A DNA stretch of 31,491 bases from the NCBI GenBank assembly GCA_964558295.1, contig CAZLDQ010000048.1, forward strand, positions 1-31,491. Direction: 5' to 3'. A program made the translations under genes and the position numbers. The DNA is from JBDKTH01 sp964558295. GTDB taxonomy: Bacteria; Planctomycetota; Planctomycetia; Pirellulales; Thermoguttaceae. Shown here in pieces: positions 1 through 8,696 of the stretch. Each line of letters starts with the position of its first letter. Positions within the stretch are counted from its first letter, which is position 1. The notes beneath the pieces are model-generated. The model did not search any database, had not been told where the DNA came from, and saw only the letters and a program-made list of their open reading frames with translations.

Positions 1-223
1 TGTGTCAATCCTCCGTCACCTCGCCCGCCCCCAATTCGCCACGACAACGCAAGCGGCTCACGACCAGAAGGGGATGCGGAGTGTTCTGGCCTACTCCCTT
101 GCAAGTGCGAGCCCTCCTTGTTTGCCACCTCGCTTCATCTGCAAAATTGATGATTTGCGACAGCATGTTGTACTGGTATGCGGACTCTCTCAGAGCAGGC
201 TCCACACATTCCGATCCTTTCCG
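1..223. other. Window edge, no gene recognised
   Basis: This stretch lies downstream of the beta-helix gene on the minus strand. Short open frames exist on both strands but none has a recognisable domain, signal peptide or ribosome site. No hairpin with a T-run was seen after the beta-helix stop codon. Confidence 0.5.
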
Positions 224-2635
224 CTACTTCTTTGGGCCAGGCTCGTTCTTGGGCGGGGCATCACGGAAGATCAGCCGTCCGCCACGTTTCAGGTCCCAGG
301 TCTCGCCTAATGTGCCGGCGAATTGGATGAACTGGTTGTCCTCGCTGCGAAATGCGGTGAGATTCAACGGCAGTTGAGCGTCCTTGGTTGGAGTAAAGCC
401 TAAGGCTGTGAAAGGAACGCTCCATTCACAGCGCCAAACCTGCTTGTCGACGGCAGCCACAAAGTGGATCGGAAGGGCGTTCGCTTCGGCCGAAGTGGCG
501 CCGCCAAGCGTGAGGCGTTCCAACGTCCCATCGGCGAAGCCACGCAGGACGTAGGTGACGGGCTCGCCGTTGGGACGTTTACCGCCGAGGGTCAATTCAA
601 TCGCTTCGTCCTTCCCCCACACGTGGCCCAGCTTGCGATCTTCGGGGAACATGCACACGACGATTGCGCCCACATAGAGGTGCGTAGGGTCGGCGCAGAG
701 CTTGGCCATCAGGGGGGCACCGCGGGCACGACGCTGGTCTGGGGTTTCACTCAGTTCGACGCCGCCCGAGGGCCATTCATGGCCCTCCAACTTCCCATCG
801 AGCACAGGCGGTTTGGCCATTAGCATCACATTGGCATAGCGGGGTGTCTCGCGAGGTTTTGGGGGAGTAACGGGCATCCGGTCGGAAAGGGCCGTGTCAG
901 TCTCGCCCGCTTGAACCACGAGGTTGCCGGCCCACTCCACTATGGCCGCAGGGTCTCCGATCTTCAGCTTGCCGTTGAGTTGGAAGGTGTTGCCTGTGAC
1001 GTGGAATCCCGCGCTGCGGGCAAAGGAGAGGTCCATATCGCCATCGGCCAGAAACACATTGTCGCGCACGGTGCAGTTGAGCGTCATGTGGTTGTGGGTC
1101 GGCCGGGCCACGCCGATCGAGACGTTCTTTTCGACTACACACTCCCGGCATTTTTCGTCCAAATAATAGGACGACACCCCATAGCCAGGGCCAATCTGTA
1201 CAATATCACGAACTACGTTACGGCGCAGGACGTTCGCCTTCGCGCCGCCGAGGTAGATCGCTGCGCCGTCTTGCAACTCTTGCATACAGCGATAAAGCAG
1301 GTTTTCTTCAATGACATTGTCGTTGCCGCCAATGCACATACCCGAATAGGGCGTGTGATGGATCACGTTGCGGCGTATCACATACGTGCTGTTGTTTCCG
1401 CCGGCCATTAATCCCACCGCACTGGGATACATAAGTCCCAGGTGGTGGATGTGGTTGTCTTCGATGCGTCCCGTTCCTTCGTGAGTGCGCAACGCGCCGG
1501 CTCCCAAGTGATGGAAGTGGCCGTTTTCAATTCGCAACTCTCGAGTGCCGGCCTCTCGCAGGGCATGTCCGGCAACATTGGTGATTTCGAGGTCCGCCAG
1601 CCGGGTGCCCTCGCCAAAGTTCATCTCCAGTGCTCCGTGATACTCACTGGCCCCGAATCCGCCCGGCTTGCAGGGCGTCGTAGTTGCCGAGAGCGTGAGG
1701 GCTCGGAGAGTGAGGTTTTGCACGGGCTTCGATTTCTGGCCACGAACGGCCAGAATAGTCTCCACGCGCGGAGCTACGACCAGGGCGTCGGTCATCGTCT
1801 CGCCCGGCAAAGGCCAATAGACGATCCGACCCTGGTCACGGTCCAGATACCACTGGCCGGGTTGTTTCATGCCTTCGCGCACGTTCCAGACCACATAGGT
1901 TTTAACGCCAAAGGCTCCGGGCGGATGCTTGCTGGGGGAGGAGAACGTCACCGTGCGCGTGGCAGGGTCGTGAGCCGACAGGCCCATCATCGACTCGTCC
2001 CACATGTGGTAGACGGTGATTTCCGCGTTGCGGACGCTAAGCCAGGGGCCCAGATCGCCGGCCCGATATTGCATCGTGCTGAGTTCCTGCTGGGTTGGCT
2101 TGCGTTCCCAGCCGCCGCCGGCTGAACTCATCCAGCGGACGGTGAACTGGTTTTCGTGTTCCAACCGTCCGATTTCGGGCAGGCGAGCCCGAGGGCAGAG
2201 GCGATCATTGACCACCAGGGCACGGAAGTCCCATTGGCCCTGTTGCACCTCGGGGACATCGGCCGTCCAAAACCGATCGCCATCCTGATGCCAGCCCGTG
2301 ATACGGCGTCCACCGTAGATGATGGTCTTGCCCGCCCCGGCACCTTCGATGGTCAGTTCTGAATCCCGCGAATCAAGTGTGACAGTCTGCTCGACAAAGT
2401 ACCGACCTGGGGCCAAGATGATTCGCCGTGCGGCTGGTCCCTGTTTCCGGCTTGCGTCCACTGCGGCAGCAAGCGTGGCCATTGGACCGTCCTTGCCCTT
2501 GCCATCGTGCTTCGCGGTCAATCCTGACCAAGCGTCGTTGCCGTCCGGAGCCACATAAATGTCGGCTGATTGGGCAATGCCCGATACTAGCAAAAAGCCC
2601 AGTACCCAGAAGCCAAAGCACCAGCGGCGGGTCAT
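224..2635 (-). CDS. Secreted right-handed beta-helix protein with C-terminal CBM9-like domain
   Basis: An 803-residue secreted protein, probably a polysaccharide-active enzyme. I chose the ATG at 2635 because an AAAGGA ribosome site lies about 8 bases upstream and a clean signal peptide follows (MTRRWCFGFWVLGFLLVSGIAQSA); an in-frame ATG 63 bases further out has neither. The mature protein opens with DIYVAPDGNDAWSG, the usual start of planctomycete and Bacteroidetes parallel beta-helix enzymes. It continues with FRALVVNDRLCPRARLPE, which resembles the linker motif of GH141-type proteins. Residues ~340-590 are rich in N, H and G turns typical of pectate-lyase-like helix rungs (IRRNVIHHTPYSG, VIEENLLYRC). 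Residues ~610-800 (PPVLDGKLEGHEW onward) look like a CBM9/DOMON-type beta sandwich. Exact substrate is unknown; GH141 is a tentative inference. Neighbours on both sides include damaged carbohydrate genes. Confidence 0.8.
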   Translation of the reverse strand: MTRRWCFGFWVLGFLLVSGIAQSADIYVAPDGNDAWSGLTAKHDGKGKDGPMATLAAAVDASRKQGPAARRIILAPGRYFVEQTVTLDSRDSELTIEGAGAGKTIIYGGRRITGWHQDGDRFWTADVPEVQQGQWDFRALVVNDRLCPRARLPEIGRLEHENQFTVRWMSSAGGGWERKPTQQELSTMQYRAGDLGPWLSVRNAEITVYHMWDESMMGLSAHDPATRTVTFSSPSKHPPGAFGVKTYVVWNVREGMKQPGQWYLDRDQGRIVYWPLPGETMTDALVVAPRVETILAVRGQKSKPVQNLTLRALTLSATTTPCKPGGFGASEYHGALEMNFGEGTRLADLEITNVAGHALREAGTRELRIENGHFHHLGAGALRTHEGTGRIEDNHIHHLGLMYPSAVGLMAGGNNSTYVIRRNVIHHTPYSGMCIGGNDNVIEENLLYRCMQELQDGAAIYLGGAKANVLRRNVVRDIVQIGPGYGVSSYYLDEKCRECVVEKNVSIGVARPTHNHMTLNCTVRDNVFLADGDMDLSFARSAGFHVTGNTFQLNGKLKIGDPAAIVEWAGNLVVQAGETDTALSDRMPVTPPKPRETPRYANVMLMAKPPVLDGKLEGHEWPSGGVELSETPDQRRARGAPLMAKLCADPTHLYVGAIVVCMFPEDRKLGHVWGKDEAIELTLGGKRPNGEPVTYVLRGFADGTLERLTLGGATSAEANALPIHFVAAVDKQVWRCEWSVPFTALGFTPTKDAQLPLNLTAFRSEDNQFIQFAGTLGETWDLKRGGRLIFRDAPPKNEPGPKK

Positions 2636-2766
2636 TGTTTGATCCTTTCGCAGAGTCAGCGGGGGAGGATTTGGAGGGAAGGACAATTCGGGGACCACGG
2701 GCGGCCGAAGCCGTAAGGCTCATGCGGGGGAGCCAAGCGGTACGTTGTCCTATCTTCCTCCGGGGC

Positions 2767-3337
2767 TCACTTGTTGTCAATCGTCTTCTTTTGGCCGGTT
2801 AGCCGGAGGATCAGCGGCCACTCCCGAACCGGGATGCCCTGGAGTACCAACGCATCATCTTGGCTTACAAGTCGCAACTCCTGCGTCAATCCGTTGAGTG
2901 GAGCGCAGGCCATAGCCTTACGGCAGGGAGTCTTCATACGCACGTTGACCGGCGTTCCCTCGCAGTGGTCTCTGGCCCGACCTCCTAACCACAAGTCCAA
3001 GGCGTGGCCGTTGGGAGTCTTTAACGGGTAGGCTTCGAGATTGGCGGGCGGCCGATCGTGAAGTCAAACTCGCCAGGCTCCAGCTAATCAAGCAACGTGG
3101 CCAAATTGCGCGTCACATAGTACGCAGTATGATCTTGGCCTTGGGAGCATGCTTGCGGATTACGGGGATGGAGACTCGGGCTACGGCCAGATAATCGTCG
3201 ACGCGAGGCGTTGCGTTCCAGTTCTTTGGACAGATCTTCTTGAGGGGCGTGTGGTTGCCTGCTTGCTGGTTTCTTCGGCGCCCCCAGACAATCGTGGCAG
3301 GCCAGAATACCACCGCGAACAGCATTGAGCGTTTCAT
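2767..3337 (-). pseudogene. Decayed glycoside hydrolase (GH39/GH5-like) remnant
   Basis: Fragments of one protein lie in different frames of the minus strand. The 5' part (start ATG at 3337) reads MKRSMLFAVVFWPATIVWG, signal-peptide-like, and then WNATPRVDDYLAVARVSIP followed by VIRKHAPKAKI, which resembles the segment after the acid/base WNEP motif in clan-A glycoside hydrolases. A shifted frame gives YVTRNLATLLD then a stop near 3085. After the stop come LEPGEFDFTIGRPP, a frame change, and ANLEAYPLKTPNGHALDLWL running into a typical C-terminal beta domain that ends PVREWPLILRLTGQKKTIDNK. The total is about 190 codons where such enzymes usually have 500-700, so most of the barrel is deleted. 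At least one stop and two frame changes are visible. The family assignment is an inference; that it is a broken gene is well supported. Confidence 0.7.
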
Positions 3338-3616
3338 GGATCCCGACTATAAAGGCGGCGTCCGGATTGTCAAGCAGCCGGCGGGGCAAACCGGGATGCC
3401 CCCCGCGTGATTTCAGCCAAAAACATCTGGGCGTTTGACAATCGCACGGTCGTGTGGCGTAATAGGATGACGCACGGCGATGGAGCCTCGGTCCCTTTTT
3501 GACGTTCCTCTCCGCCACCCGCGCCGCGATTCCCTTGAAGGGGATTGAATGATGGTTCGACTGACGTTGTGCTGTTTGCTCGTCATCGTGACGTCCTTTC
3601 CTGAAGACATCTTGGA

Positions 3617-3796
3617 ATGTCGCTTGTTGCGTTCGTTGCTTTGGGGATGCTTTCCCGGACGTGCCTTGACAATGAACACGCGCTGTATGTCAGCCCGAAG
3701 GGCGACGACCGGGCAGCGGGAACGGAGCAAGCTACTTCCTGTCGAATTCGGCGGCCATCCGGCCTCGTAGAACACCCTTTGAATGGAGCCCACTGA
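3617..3796 (+). pseudogene. N-terminal scrap of a secreted beta-helix protein
   Basis: A 59-codon open frame begins MSLVAFVALGMLSRTCLDN, which looks like a weak signal peptide, and continues ALYVSPKGDDRAAGTEQ. That motif matches the opening of secreted beta-helix enzymes (the full-length gene at the left of the window has DIYVAPDGNDAWSG). After it the reading becomes unrelated and stops. Its TGA overlaps the ATG of the SGNH hydrolase (TGATG at 3794-3798), so it may once have been, or still be, translated upstream of that gene. It could be a chance frame, but signal-like residues plus the family motif make a truncated remnant more likely. Confidence 0.5.
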
Positions 3797-4524
3797 TGAA
3801 CTCTCGTTCTGCCACGAAATGCCTTTCCGGTTTGCGGATTCAGATTGGAGCGATTCTTCTCTGGAGCCTTGTCGGTAGCGGTCTCGGGTTTGCCCAGAGC
3901 GCCTCTGCGCCGCCGGCGGTTCGCAAGATCTTGTTCTTGGGCAACAGCATCACGCTGCACGGCCCGGCGCCGGCCATTGGCTGGCACGGCAACTGGGGGA
4001 TGGCGGCAAGCGCTCGGGAAAAAGACTTCGTGCACTTGGTGACGAATTCGATTTCCAAGGCGACGGGAGCCGTCCCAGAGACCATGGTCAAAAATATCGC
4101 TCAATTCGAACGGCAATATGCCACCTATGATGTGGCCACCCATCTCAAGGAAGCATTCGACTTCAAGGCCGATCTGATCATTCTGGCAATTGGGGAGAAC
4201 GTGCCGGAGCTTACCTCGGAAGAGGCCAAGGCCCAATTTGCCGCTGGCGTCAAACGACTCTTGCAGGGGCTGAAGGCGGAGCACCGCCCGACGATTGTCG
4301 TGCGCAGCTGCTTCTGGCCGAATCAGGTCAAGGATCAGATTCTCCAACAGGCCTGTTCGGAAGCTGGAGGGATTTTTGTCGATATCGGCCGCCTGAGCCA
4401 AGACGAGGCCAACTACGCCCGCTCGGAACGAGACTACCCCCACAAAGGAGTTGCAGCCCATCCTGGTGACCGAGGTATGCAGGCCATCGCCGACGCGATC
4501 CTCCAGGCCCTTCCCAGACGCTGA
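3796..4524 (+). CDS. Secreted SGNH/GDSL-family hydrolase
   Basis: A 242-residue exported esterase-type hydrolase. The N-terminus has a positively charged region and hydrophobic stretch (IGAILLWSLVGSGLGFAQSASA) typical of a Sec signal peptide. Block I is ILFLGNSIT with the nucleophile Ser51; block III is ILAIGENV, where the Asn would build the oxyanion hole; block V is AAHPGDRGM with catalytic His222. The usual Asp three residues before that His is not present (KGVAAH), so the triad may be a dyad or use another acid. GGAG at 3785-3788 lies 7 bases before the ATG. The start overlaps the stop of the beta-helix scrap. Likely role: deacetylation or ester cleavage on a polysaccharide, by context; substrate unknown. 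Confidence 0.82.
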   Translation: MNSRSATKCLSGLRIQIGAILLWSLVGSGLGFAQSASAPPAVRKILFLGNSITLHGPAPAIGWHGNWGMAASAREKDFVHLVTNSISKATGAVPETMVKNIAQFERQYATYDVATHLKEAFDFKADLIILAIGENVPELTSEEAKAQFAAGVKRLLQGLKAEHRPTIVVRSCFWPNQVKDQILQQACSEAGGIFVDIGRLSQDEANYARSERDYPHKGVAAHPGDRGMQAIADAILQALPRR

Positions 4525-4530
4525 GCATAT

Positions 4531-4569
4531 CCCGGCATCTGTCGTGGCCTGACGCGGCCGAATGCCGGG
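4531..4569 (+). terminator. Nested hairpin after the SGNH hydrolase
   Basis: CCCGGCAT at 4531-4538 pairs with ATGCCGGG at 4562-4569, and an inner GGCC/GGCC pair lies in the loop. It begins 6 bases after the stop codon. There is no T-run after it, so it may be a transcript-end stabiliser rather than a true intrinsic terminator. Confidence 0.35.
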
Positions 4570-5296
4570 CGTCGTCACTCTCGGCAAGAGAGAATCTCTG
4601 GAGAGCTCTCTTTTCGTCAACATTTTGGCGATAGCGTTTGGGGAATTTCTCTCTCCCGGGGGGGCCAAATATCCTCGCGATCACCATCGGAGCAATCGCG
4701 AACGGGTCAGATTGTCAAACAGCAAACGGGCAACGCGTGGAGCGGCCATGCTTGAACCTAACGGATTGGCTGGCCCAATTGCAAGAGAAAACTGGCAGTC
4801 GGGACACCCTCGTTTGCACGAAGCTTTTCGAAGCTGAAACCTGGTAGCCTGACGAGCGGAACCCCGCTTGCGGTATAGTACGCATGGCACTTTCTTCACC
4901 GTTGCCAGAGACAAGACACGTCCCCATGTTTCGGTGTATCATCCAGTCAGCGTCAGGTTCATTGTCGGAACAGGGAACGGGAAGATCGCTCTGGAGAGGA
5001 GCAGTTCGGTTTTGGGGCTGGTATTCCGCGCGTTTGTCCTGCCTGAAAACGAAAGACCTACCTGTTTCCCAGCGAGCGTGCCGAGCGGTGTCGCAACCCC
5101 ATGCGGCGAGGGGCGTGGTTTAGGGATTCTTGTCCTTGCATCGTAACACTGCCCTCGAGCGTGGTCTTTCGGAGTGCTCGGTTTGTGTGGATTTGCTGAA
5201 GAAATAATGCGTTCGACAACTTCGGACTTTTGGCGATCCTTCAAGCTGGGATCGTGAACGTTGCCTTCATGATGTTCGTTGTGTTTTCTTCTACCC
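4570..5296. other. Intergenic stretch without a recognised gene
   Basis: About 730 bases between the SGNH hydrolase and the DUF1559 gene. Several short frames run on both strands but none carries a known motif. The right end must hold the DUF1559 promoter and leader; I could not pick a convincing -35/-10 pair. No clear repeat family member was seen here. Confidence 0.5.
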
Positions 5297-5309
5297 AAGG
5301 AGCGTTGGC

Positions 5310-6335
5310 ATGAATCGTATGCAAGTCTTGCGGCGAGCGTTCACGCTTGTGGAACTCTTGGTGGTAATCGCGATCATCGGCATTTTGATCGCCCTGTTGT
5401 TGCCTGCCGTACAGGCCGCTCGGGAGGCGGCAAGGCGGGCCCAATGTACGAACAACCTCAAGCAAATTGGGATCGGCCTGCACAACTACCACGACAGTTT
5501 CAAGGTCTTTCCACCCAACATCATCCGCGGAGGTAATCAAGACACGGACCCATCTCAGGGGACCGTCTGGAGCGGGTTCATTCTGCCGTACATCGAGCAG
5601 AAACCGCTTTGGGACAGGATCACCGGCCATGGGTTTTATATCAACTGGGCAGACGATGGGGCCAACGAGGAGGTTGCGCGAACGAAAGTGGCCGTTTATC
5701 AGTGCCCGTCGGCAACAGAGATTAACGAAACATGGAATGAGGCGACGAGGGACTCGTCGGGGACAATCACCAACCGCTATCGGGCCAACTACGGGGTCGT
5801 AATCACAGGGTCCGTGGGGATCGACCGAAGCTTGTACATTACCGGCGGGTATAATGGGGCTAGCGAGCACAATTCCTACCTGGACGATGGTGGCAACACA
5901 CATACCCGCTTCGACGGTCCGTTCCCCATGCAGAATCTCTGCTACTCGTTCGCCTCAATCATCGACGGTTCCAGCAACACCCTTTTTGTCGGTGAACGGA
6001 CCCGCAAGACGACTTCAGACTCTCGAAACTACATCTACATTGGTACAGCCAACGCCTGCAATTCTTATGGAAAGTTCTGTGGCTCGACGGGGGTCCAAAT
6101 CAACTCCTCCGATACAGGAAGCATTGGTTGGGCGGGCTTTTCCAGTCGCCATCCCGGCGGGGCCCTGTTCCTTGCGGGAGACGGGTCGAGCCACTTCATT
6201 TCCGAGACGGGTCGAGCCACTTCATTTCCGAGACCATCGATCGTTACCTCTATTCGTGCCTTGGCACGCGAGCGGGCGGCGAAGCCGTCTCGATTCCGTA
6301 GTGGAGACTCGGCCGAAGCACTTGGCTTGGCCTGA
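5310..6335 (+). CDS. DUF1559 prepilin-like protein, C-terminus frameshifted
   Basis: A 341-codon frame. Residues 10-45 are the type IV prepilin-like N-terminus (RRAFTLVELLVVIAIIGIL) followed by AAREAARRAQCTNNLKQIG and NYHDS, the hallmark of the planctomycete DUF1559 family (surface or secreted proteins processed by a prepilin peptidase). AAGGAG at 5297-5302 lies 7 bases before the ATG. The C-terminal motif SRHPGGALFLAGDGSSHFISET is normal up to position 6206, but then a second copy of a 26-bp segment shifts the frame and gives an unrelated tail ending at 6335. With one copy removed the frame reads on as SET, IDRYLYSCLGTRAGGEAVSIP and a TAG at 6299-6301, giving a 321-residue protein with the ordinary family ending. 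The gene is therefore either a recent mutant or an assembly artefact. Confidence 0.85.
   Translation: MNRMQVLRRAFTLVELLVVIAIIGILIALLLPAVQAAREAARRAQCTNNLKQIGIGLHNYHDSFKVFPPNIIRGGNQDTDPSQGTVWSGFILPYIEQKPLWDRITGHGFYINWADDGANEEVARTKVAVYQCPSATEINETWNEATRDSSGTITNRYRANYGVVITGSVGIDRSLYITGGYNGASEHNSYLDDGGNTHTRFDGPFPMQNLCYSFASIIDGSSNTLFVGERTRKTTSDSRNYIYIGTANACNSYGKFCGSTGVQINSSDTGSIGWAGFSSRHPGGALFLAGDGSSHFISETGRATSFPRPSIVTSIRALARERAAKPSRFRSGDSAEALGLA
6181..6232 (+). repeat. 26-bp perfect tandem duplication causing a frameshift
   Basis: The unit beginning ACGGGTCGAGCC and ending TTTCCGAG occurs at 6181-6206 and again, without any difference, at 6207-6232. It lies inside the DUF1559 gene. 26 is not a multiple of three, so the second copy moves the reading frame by two bases. 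Confidence 0.95.
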
Positions 6336-6353
6336 AAAGAGATCGAACCAATC

Positions 6354-6404
6354 GCCGATGGGACCGTCTGCACAGAGTGCAGGCCGCACCCATCGGCCTT
6401 TTTT
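6354..6404 (+). terminator. Strong intrinsic terminator of the DUF1559 gene
   Basis: GCCGATGGG at 6354-6362 pairs perfectly with CCCATCGGC at 6389-6397, followed by a run of six T at 6399-6404. An inner hairpin, CTGCAC/GTGCAG, sits in the loop. It lies 52 bases after the restored stop (6301) and 18 bases after the frameshifted stop (6335). Confidence 0.9.
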
Positions 6405-6649
6405 GTATGAACCGCTCCTCACCGGATGGGAGGACAAACCATAGCCTGAGAATCGTACGGCCCCACTCCAACAAGGGGTAGTCTGGAACGTCTCCGGGCA
6501 GTGGCGACGTCGGGATTTGTCGGATAAAATGGGCAAGACAGTGCGTTGGGGGTGTAGCGAGATCTCTTGGCGTCGCTGTGCATGCACCCCGCTTGCGTGT
6601 CGCTTGGGCTTCTCGGCTGAGGCGTACTCCGCAGCCTCCGCGGTCGAGT
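6405..6649. other. Intergenic, nothing recognised
   Basis: The stretch between the DUF1559 terminator and the repeat array. It has no convincing coding frame and no clear promoter. Confidence 0.4.
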
Positions 6650-7129
6650 AGGAAGCTTGGCTGCTTACGCTGCACAGGCTGGAAGTCTAGGCTACGAGGC
6701 AGGCAGAATGCCTGGCTCATGCTGCACAGGCTGGAAGCCTATGCTACGAGGTAGGCAAGATGCTTGGCTTACGCTGGACAGGCGGGAAGTCTAGGCTACG
6801 AGGCAGGCAGAATGCCTGGCTTATGCTGCACAGGCTGGAAGCCTATGCTACGAGCAGGCAGAATGCCTGGCTTATGCTGCACAGGCTAGAAGCCTATGCT
6901 ACGAGCAGGCAGGATGCCTGGCTCATGCTGCACAGGCTGGAAGCCTATGCTACGAGGTANNNNNNNNNNNNNNNNNNNNNNNNNNNNNNNNNNNNNNNNN
7001 NNNNNNNNNNNNNNNNNNNNNNNNNNNNNNNNNNNNNNNNNNNNNNNNNNNNNNNNNNNGCAGGCAGGATGCCTGGCTCATGCTGCACAGGCTGGAAGCC
7101 TATGCTACGAGGTAGGCAGGATGCCTGGC
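6650..7129. repeat. Tandem array of ~52-bp palindrome-bearing repeats (with assembly gap)
   Basis: Units starting GCTGCACAGG (one variant GCTGGACAGG) begin at 6669, 6721, 6773, 6825, 6876 and 6927, and after the gap at 7082, giving a period of 52 then 51 bases. Each unit holds two small inverted repeats: AGGCT-GGA-AGCCT and CAGGC-AGGAT-GCCTG. Units differ by point changes and one-base deletions (for example AGGCTAGAAGCCT in the fifth). The array lies in the spacer before the GH1 operon. Because the period is not a multiple of three and the unit bears hairpins, I read it as a REP/MITE-like noncoding array, not a protein repeat. True copy number is unknown because of the gap. Confidence 0.9.
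6960..7059. other. Assembly gap of 100 N
   Basis: Exactly 100 unknown bases inside the 52-bp repeat array. The round number indicates a scaffolding placeholder, so the real distance and number of repeat units are not known. Confidence 0.98.
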
Positions 7130-7195
7130 GCGGCCGTTGTTAGGAAGCCACCGCCACGTTGGTTAAAGTACACCAGTCCCGAAGAGAGTCTTGTC

Positions 7196-8671
7196 ATGCA
7201 ACGAAGAGGCTTTATGACTTGTGCCGGACTAGGCGCCGCCGCGACCGTGTTCTCTGGCGTTGGCCAAGCCGCACGGCGTGCTGCGCCGGCCGTCGAGCTG
7301 ACGGAACCCCGATTTCCCGAAGGGTTTTGGTGGGGGGTGGCGACTGCTTCCTATCAGGTCGAAGGAGCCGCTGCAGAAGACGGGCGCAAGCCGAGCGTCT
7401 GGGACACCTTCAGCCATACCCCGGGCCGCACCCACGGGGGCGACACGGGCGATGTGGCCTGTGATCATTACCATCGCTACGAGGACGATGTGAAGCTGAT
7501 GGCCGACCTGGGCGTCAAGCATTATCGCTTCAGCATCGCCTGGCCACGGATCATGCCTGACGGACGGGGAACGGTGAACGAGAAGGGGGTCGATTTCTAC
7601 CGCCGGCTGGTTGATACACTTCTAAAGCATGGCATTACGCCCCATGCAACGCTCTTCCATTGGGACAGCCCGCAAGCCTTGGAAGACCGCTACGGCTCTT
7701 GGCGGAGCCGCGAGATGGCCAAAGACTTTGCCGACTACGCCACAGCCACGGTCAAACGGCTCGGCGACCGGATCGAGTATTGGATGACGATCAACGAGAT
7801 CATGTGTTTCACGATCCTGGGTTACGGGGTCGGCCGGGTTCCCCAGCACGCGCCGGGCACGGTGGTCCAGACTCGCAAGGAAGTCCAGCAGACGGTGCAT
7901 CATGCCCTCTTGGCCCACGGGCTGGCCGTCCAGGCGATCCGCGCCGCGACGCCGCGTCCCTGCAACGTGTCGCTTGTCGAGAATCTTGATTCGTACGTGC
8001 CCGTAATGGAAACACCTGAGCACATCGAGGCCACACGCAAGGCGTTCGTCAGCGAGCCACGCAACGGGACGATGCTCGTTGCCGCCTTGACCGGCAAGCA
8101 CAATCCCCAAGCGTGGGCCAAGCTCGGCGCCGACGCCCCCGACGTGCAGCCCGGCGACCTGGAAGTGATCGGCCAGCCGCTTGATTCGCTGGGCATCAAT
8201 CTTTACACAGGCAACTATGTACGAGCGGCAGACAATGCCCAAGGCTATGAAGTGCTGCCGATGCGTCCGAGCTACCCGAAGGCGAATATGCCCTGGCTTA
8301 ACATCGTGCCCGAATCGATCTATTGGGCCGTGCGGTTGGTCAGCGAGGCCGTCGGCCGGCGCGACCTGCCGGTCTACATCAGCGAGAACGGCTGCGCGAG
8401 CGAAGATGTCCTCTCGCCGAGCGGCGAAGTGTTCGACACGGATCGGATCATGTATCTGCGCGCCTACCTCCGACAACTTCAGCGGGCGACAGCCGAAGGT
8501 TACCCGGTGAAGGGTTATTTCCAATGGAGCCTGATGGACAATTTTGAGTGGTCGTGCGGCTATTCCAAGCGGTTTGGGATTACCTACGTGGATTACAAGA
8601 CGCAGCAGCGTATTGCAAAGCTGAGCTATCGCTGGTATCAGCAGGTGATCCGCGAAGGACGCGTGGTGTAG
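7196..8671 (+). CDS. Tat-exported GH1 family beta-glucosidase
   Basis: A 491-residue glycoside hydrolase family 1 enzyme that would cleave beta-linked glucosides or similar sugars outside the cytoplasm. The ATG at 7196 follows a GAGAG ribosome site at 7183-7188. The N-terminus, MQRRGFMTCAGLGAAATVFSG, is a twin-arginine signal (RRGFM). The catalytic part starts at FPEGFWWGVATASYQVEGAA, the classic GH1 opening. The acid/base Glu201 sits in WMTINEI, where most GH1 enzymes have NEP, so the Pro is replaced by Ile. The nucleophile Glu397 is in YISENGC (family ITENG). The C-terminal QWSLMDNFEWSCGYSKRFGI signature is intact. Length fits the family plus leader. It is first in a three-gene cluster; the next gene starts 25 bases after its stop. 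Confidence 0.93.
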   Translation: MQRRGFMTCAGLGAAATVFSGVGQAARRAAPAVELTEPRFPEGFWWGVATASYQVEGAAAEDGRKPSVWDTFSHTPGRTHGGDTGDVACDHYHRYEDDVKLMADLGVKHYRFSIAWPRIMPDGRGTVNEKGVDFYRRLVDTLLKHGITPHATLFHWDSPQALEDRYGSWRSREMAKDFADYATATVKRLGDRIEYWMTINEIMCFTILGYGVGRVPQHAPGTVVQTRKEVQQTVHHALLAHGLAVQAIRAATPRPCNVSLVENLDSYVPVMETPEHIEATRKAFVSEPRNGTMLVAALTGKHNPQAWAKLGADAPDVQPGDLEVIGQPLDSLGINLYTGNYVRAADNAQGYEVLPMRPSYPKANMPWLNIVPESIYWAVRLVSEAVGRRDLPVYISENGCASEDVLSPSGEVFDTDRIMYLRAYLRQLQRATAEGYPVKGYFQWSLMDNFEWSCGYSKRFGITYVDYKTQQRIAKLSYRWYQQVIREGRVV

Positions 8672-8696
8672 ACGGGACAAGAGAATCAAGGGTACG

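Noticed and set aside
3583..4668. 361-codon open frame on the minus strand
   Set aside because: It is antisense to the SGNH hydrolase, has no recognisable domain, and its sequence is the low-information type seen opposite GC-rich genes.
6650..7129. CRISPR array
   Set aside because: The ~52-bp periodicity has no unique spacers; whole units are repeated head to tail, and no cas gene is nearby.
6896..7195. Upstream extension of the GH1 frame through the repeats and the N gap
   Set aside because: The extension translates repeat DNA and unknown bases. The ATG at 7196 has a ribosome site and a Tat signal.
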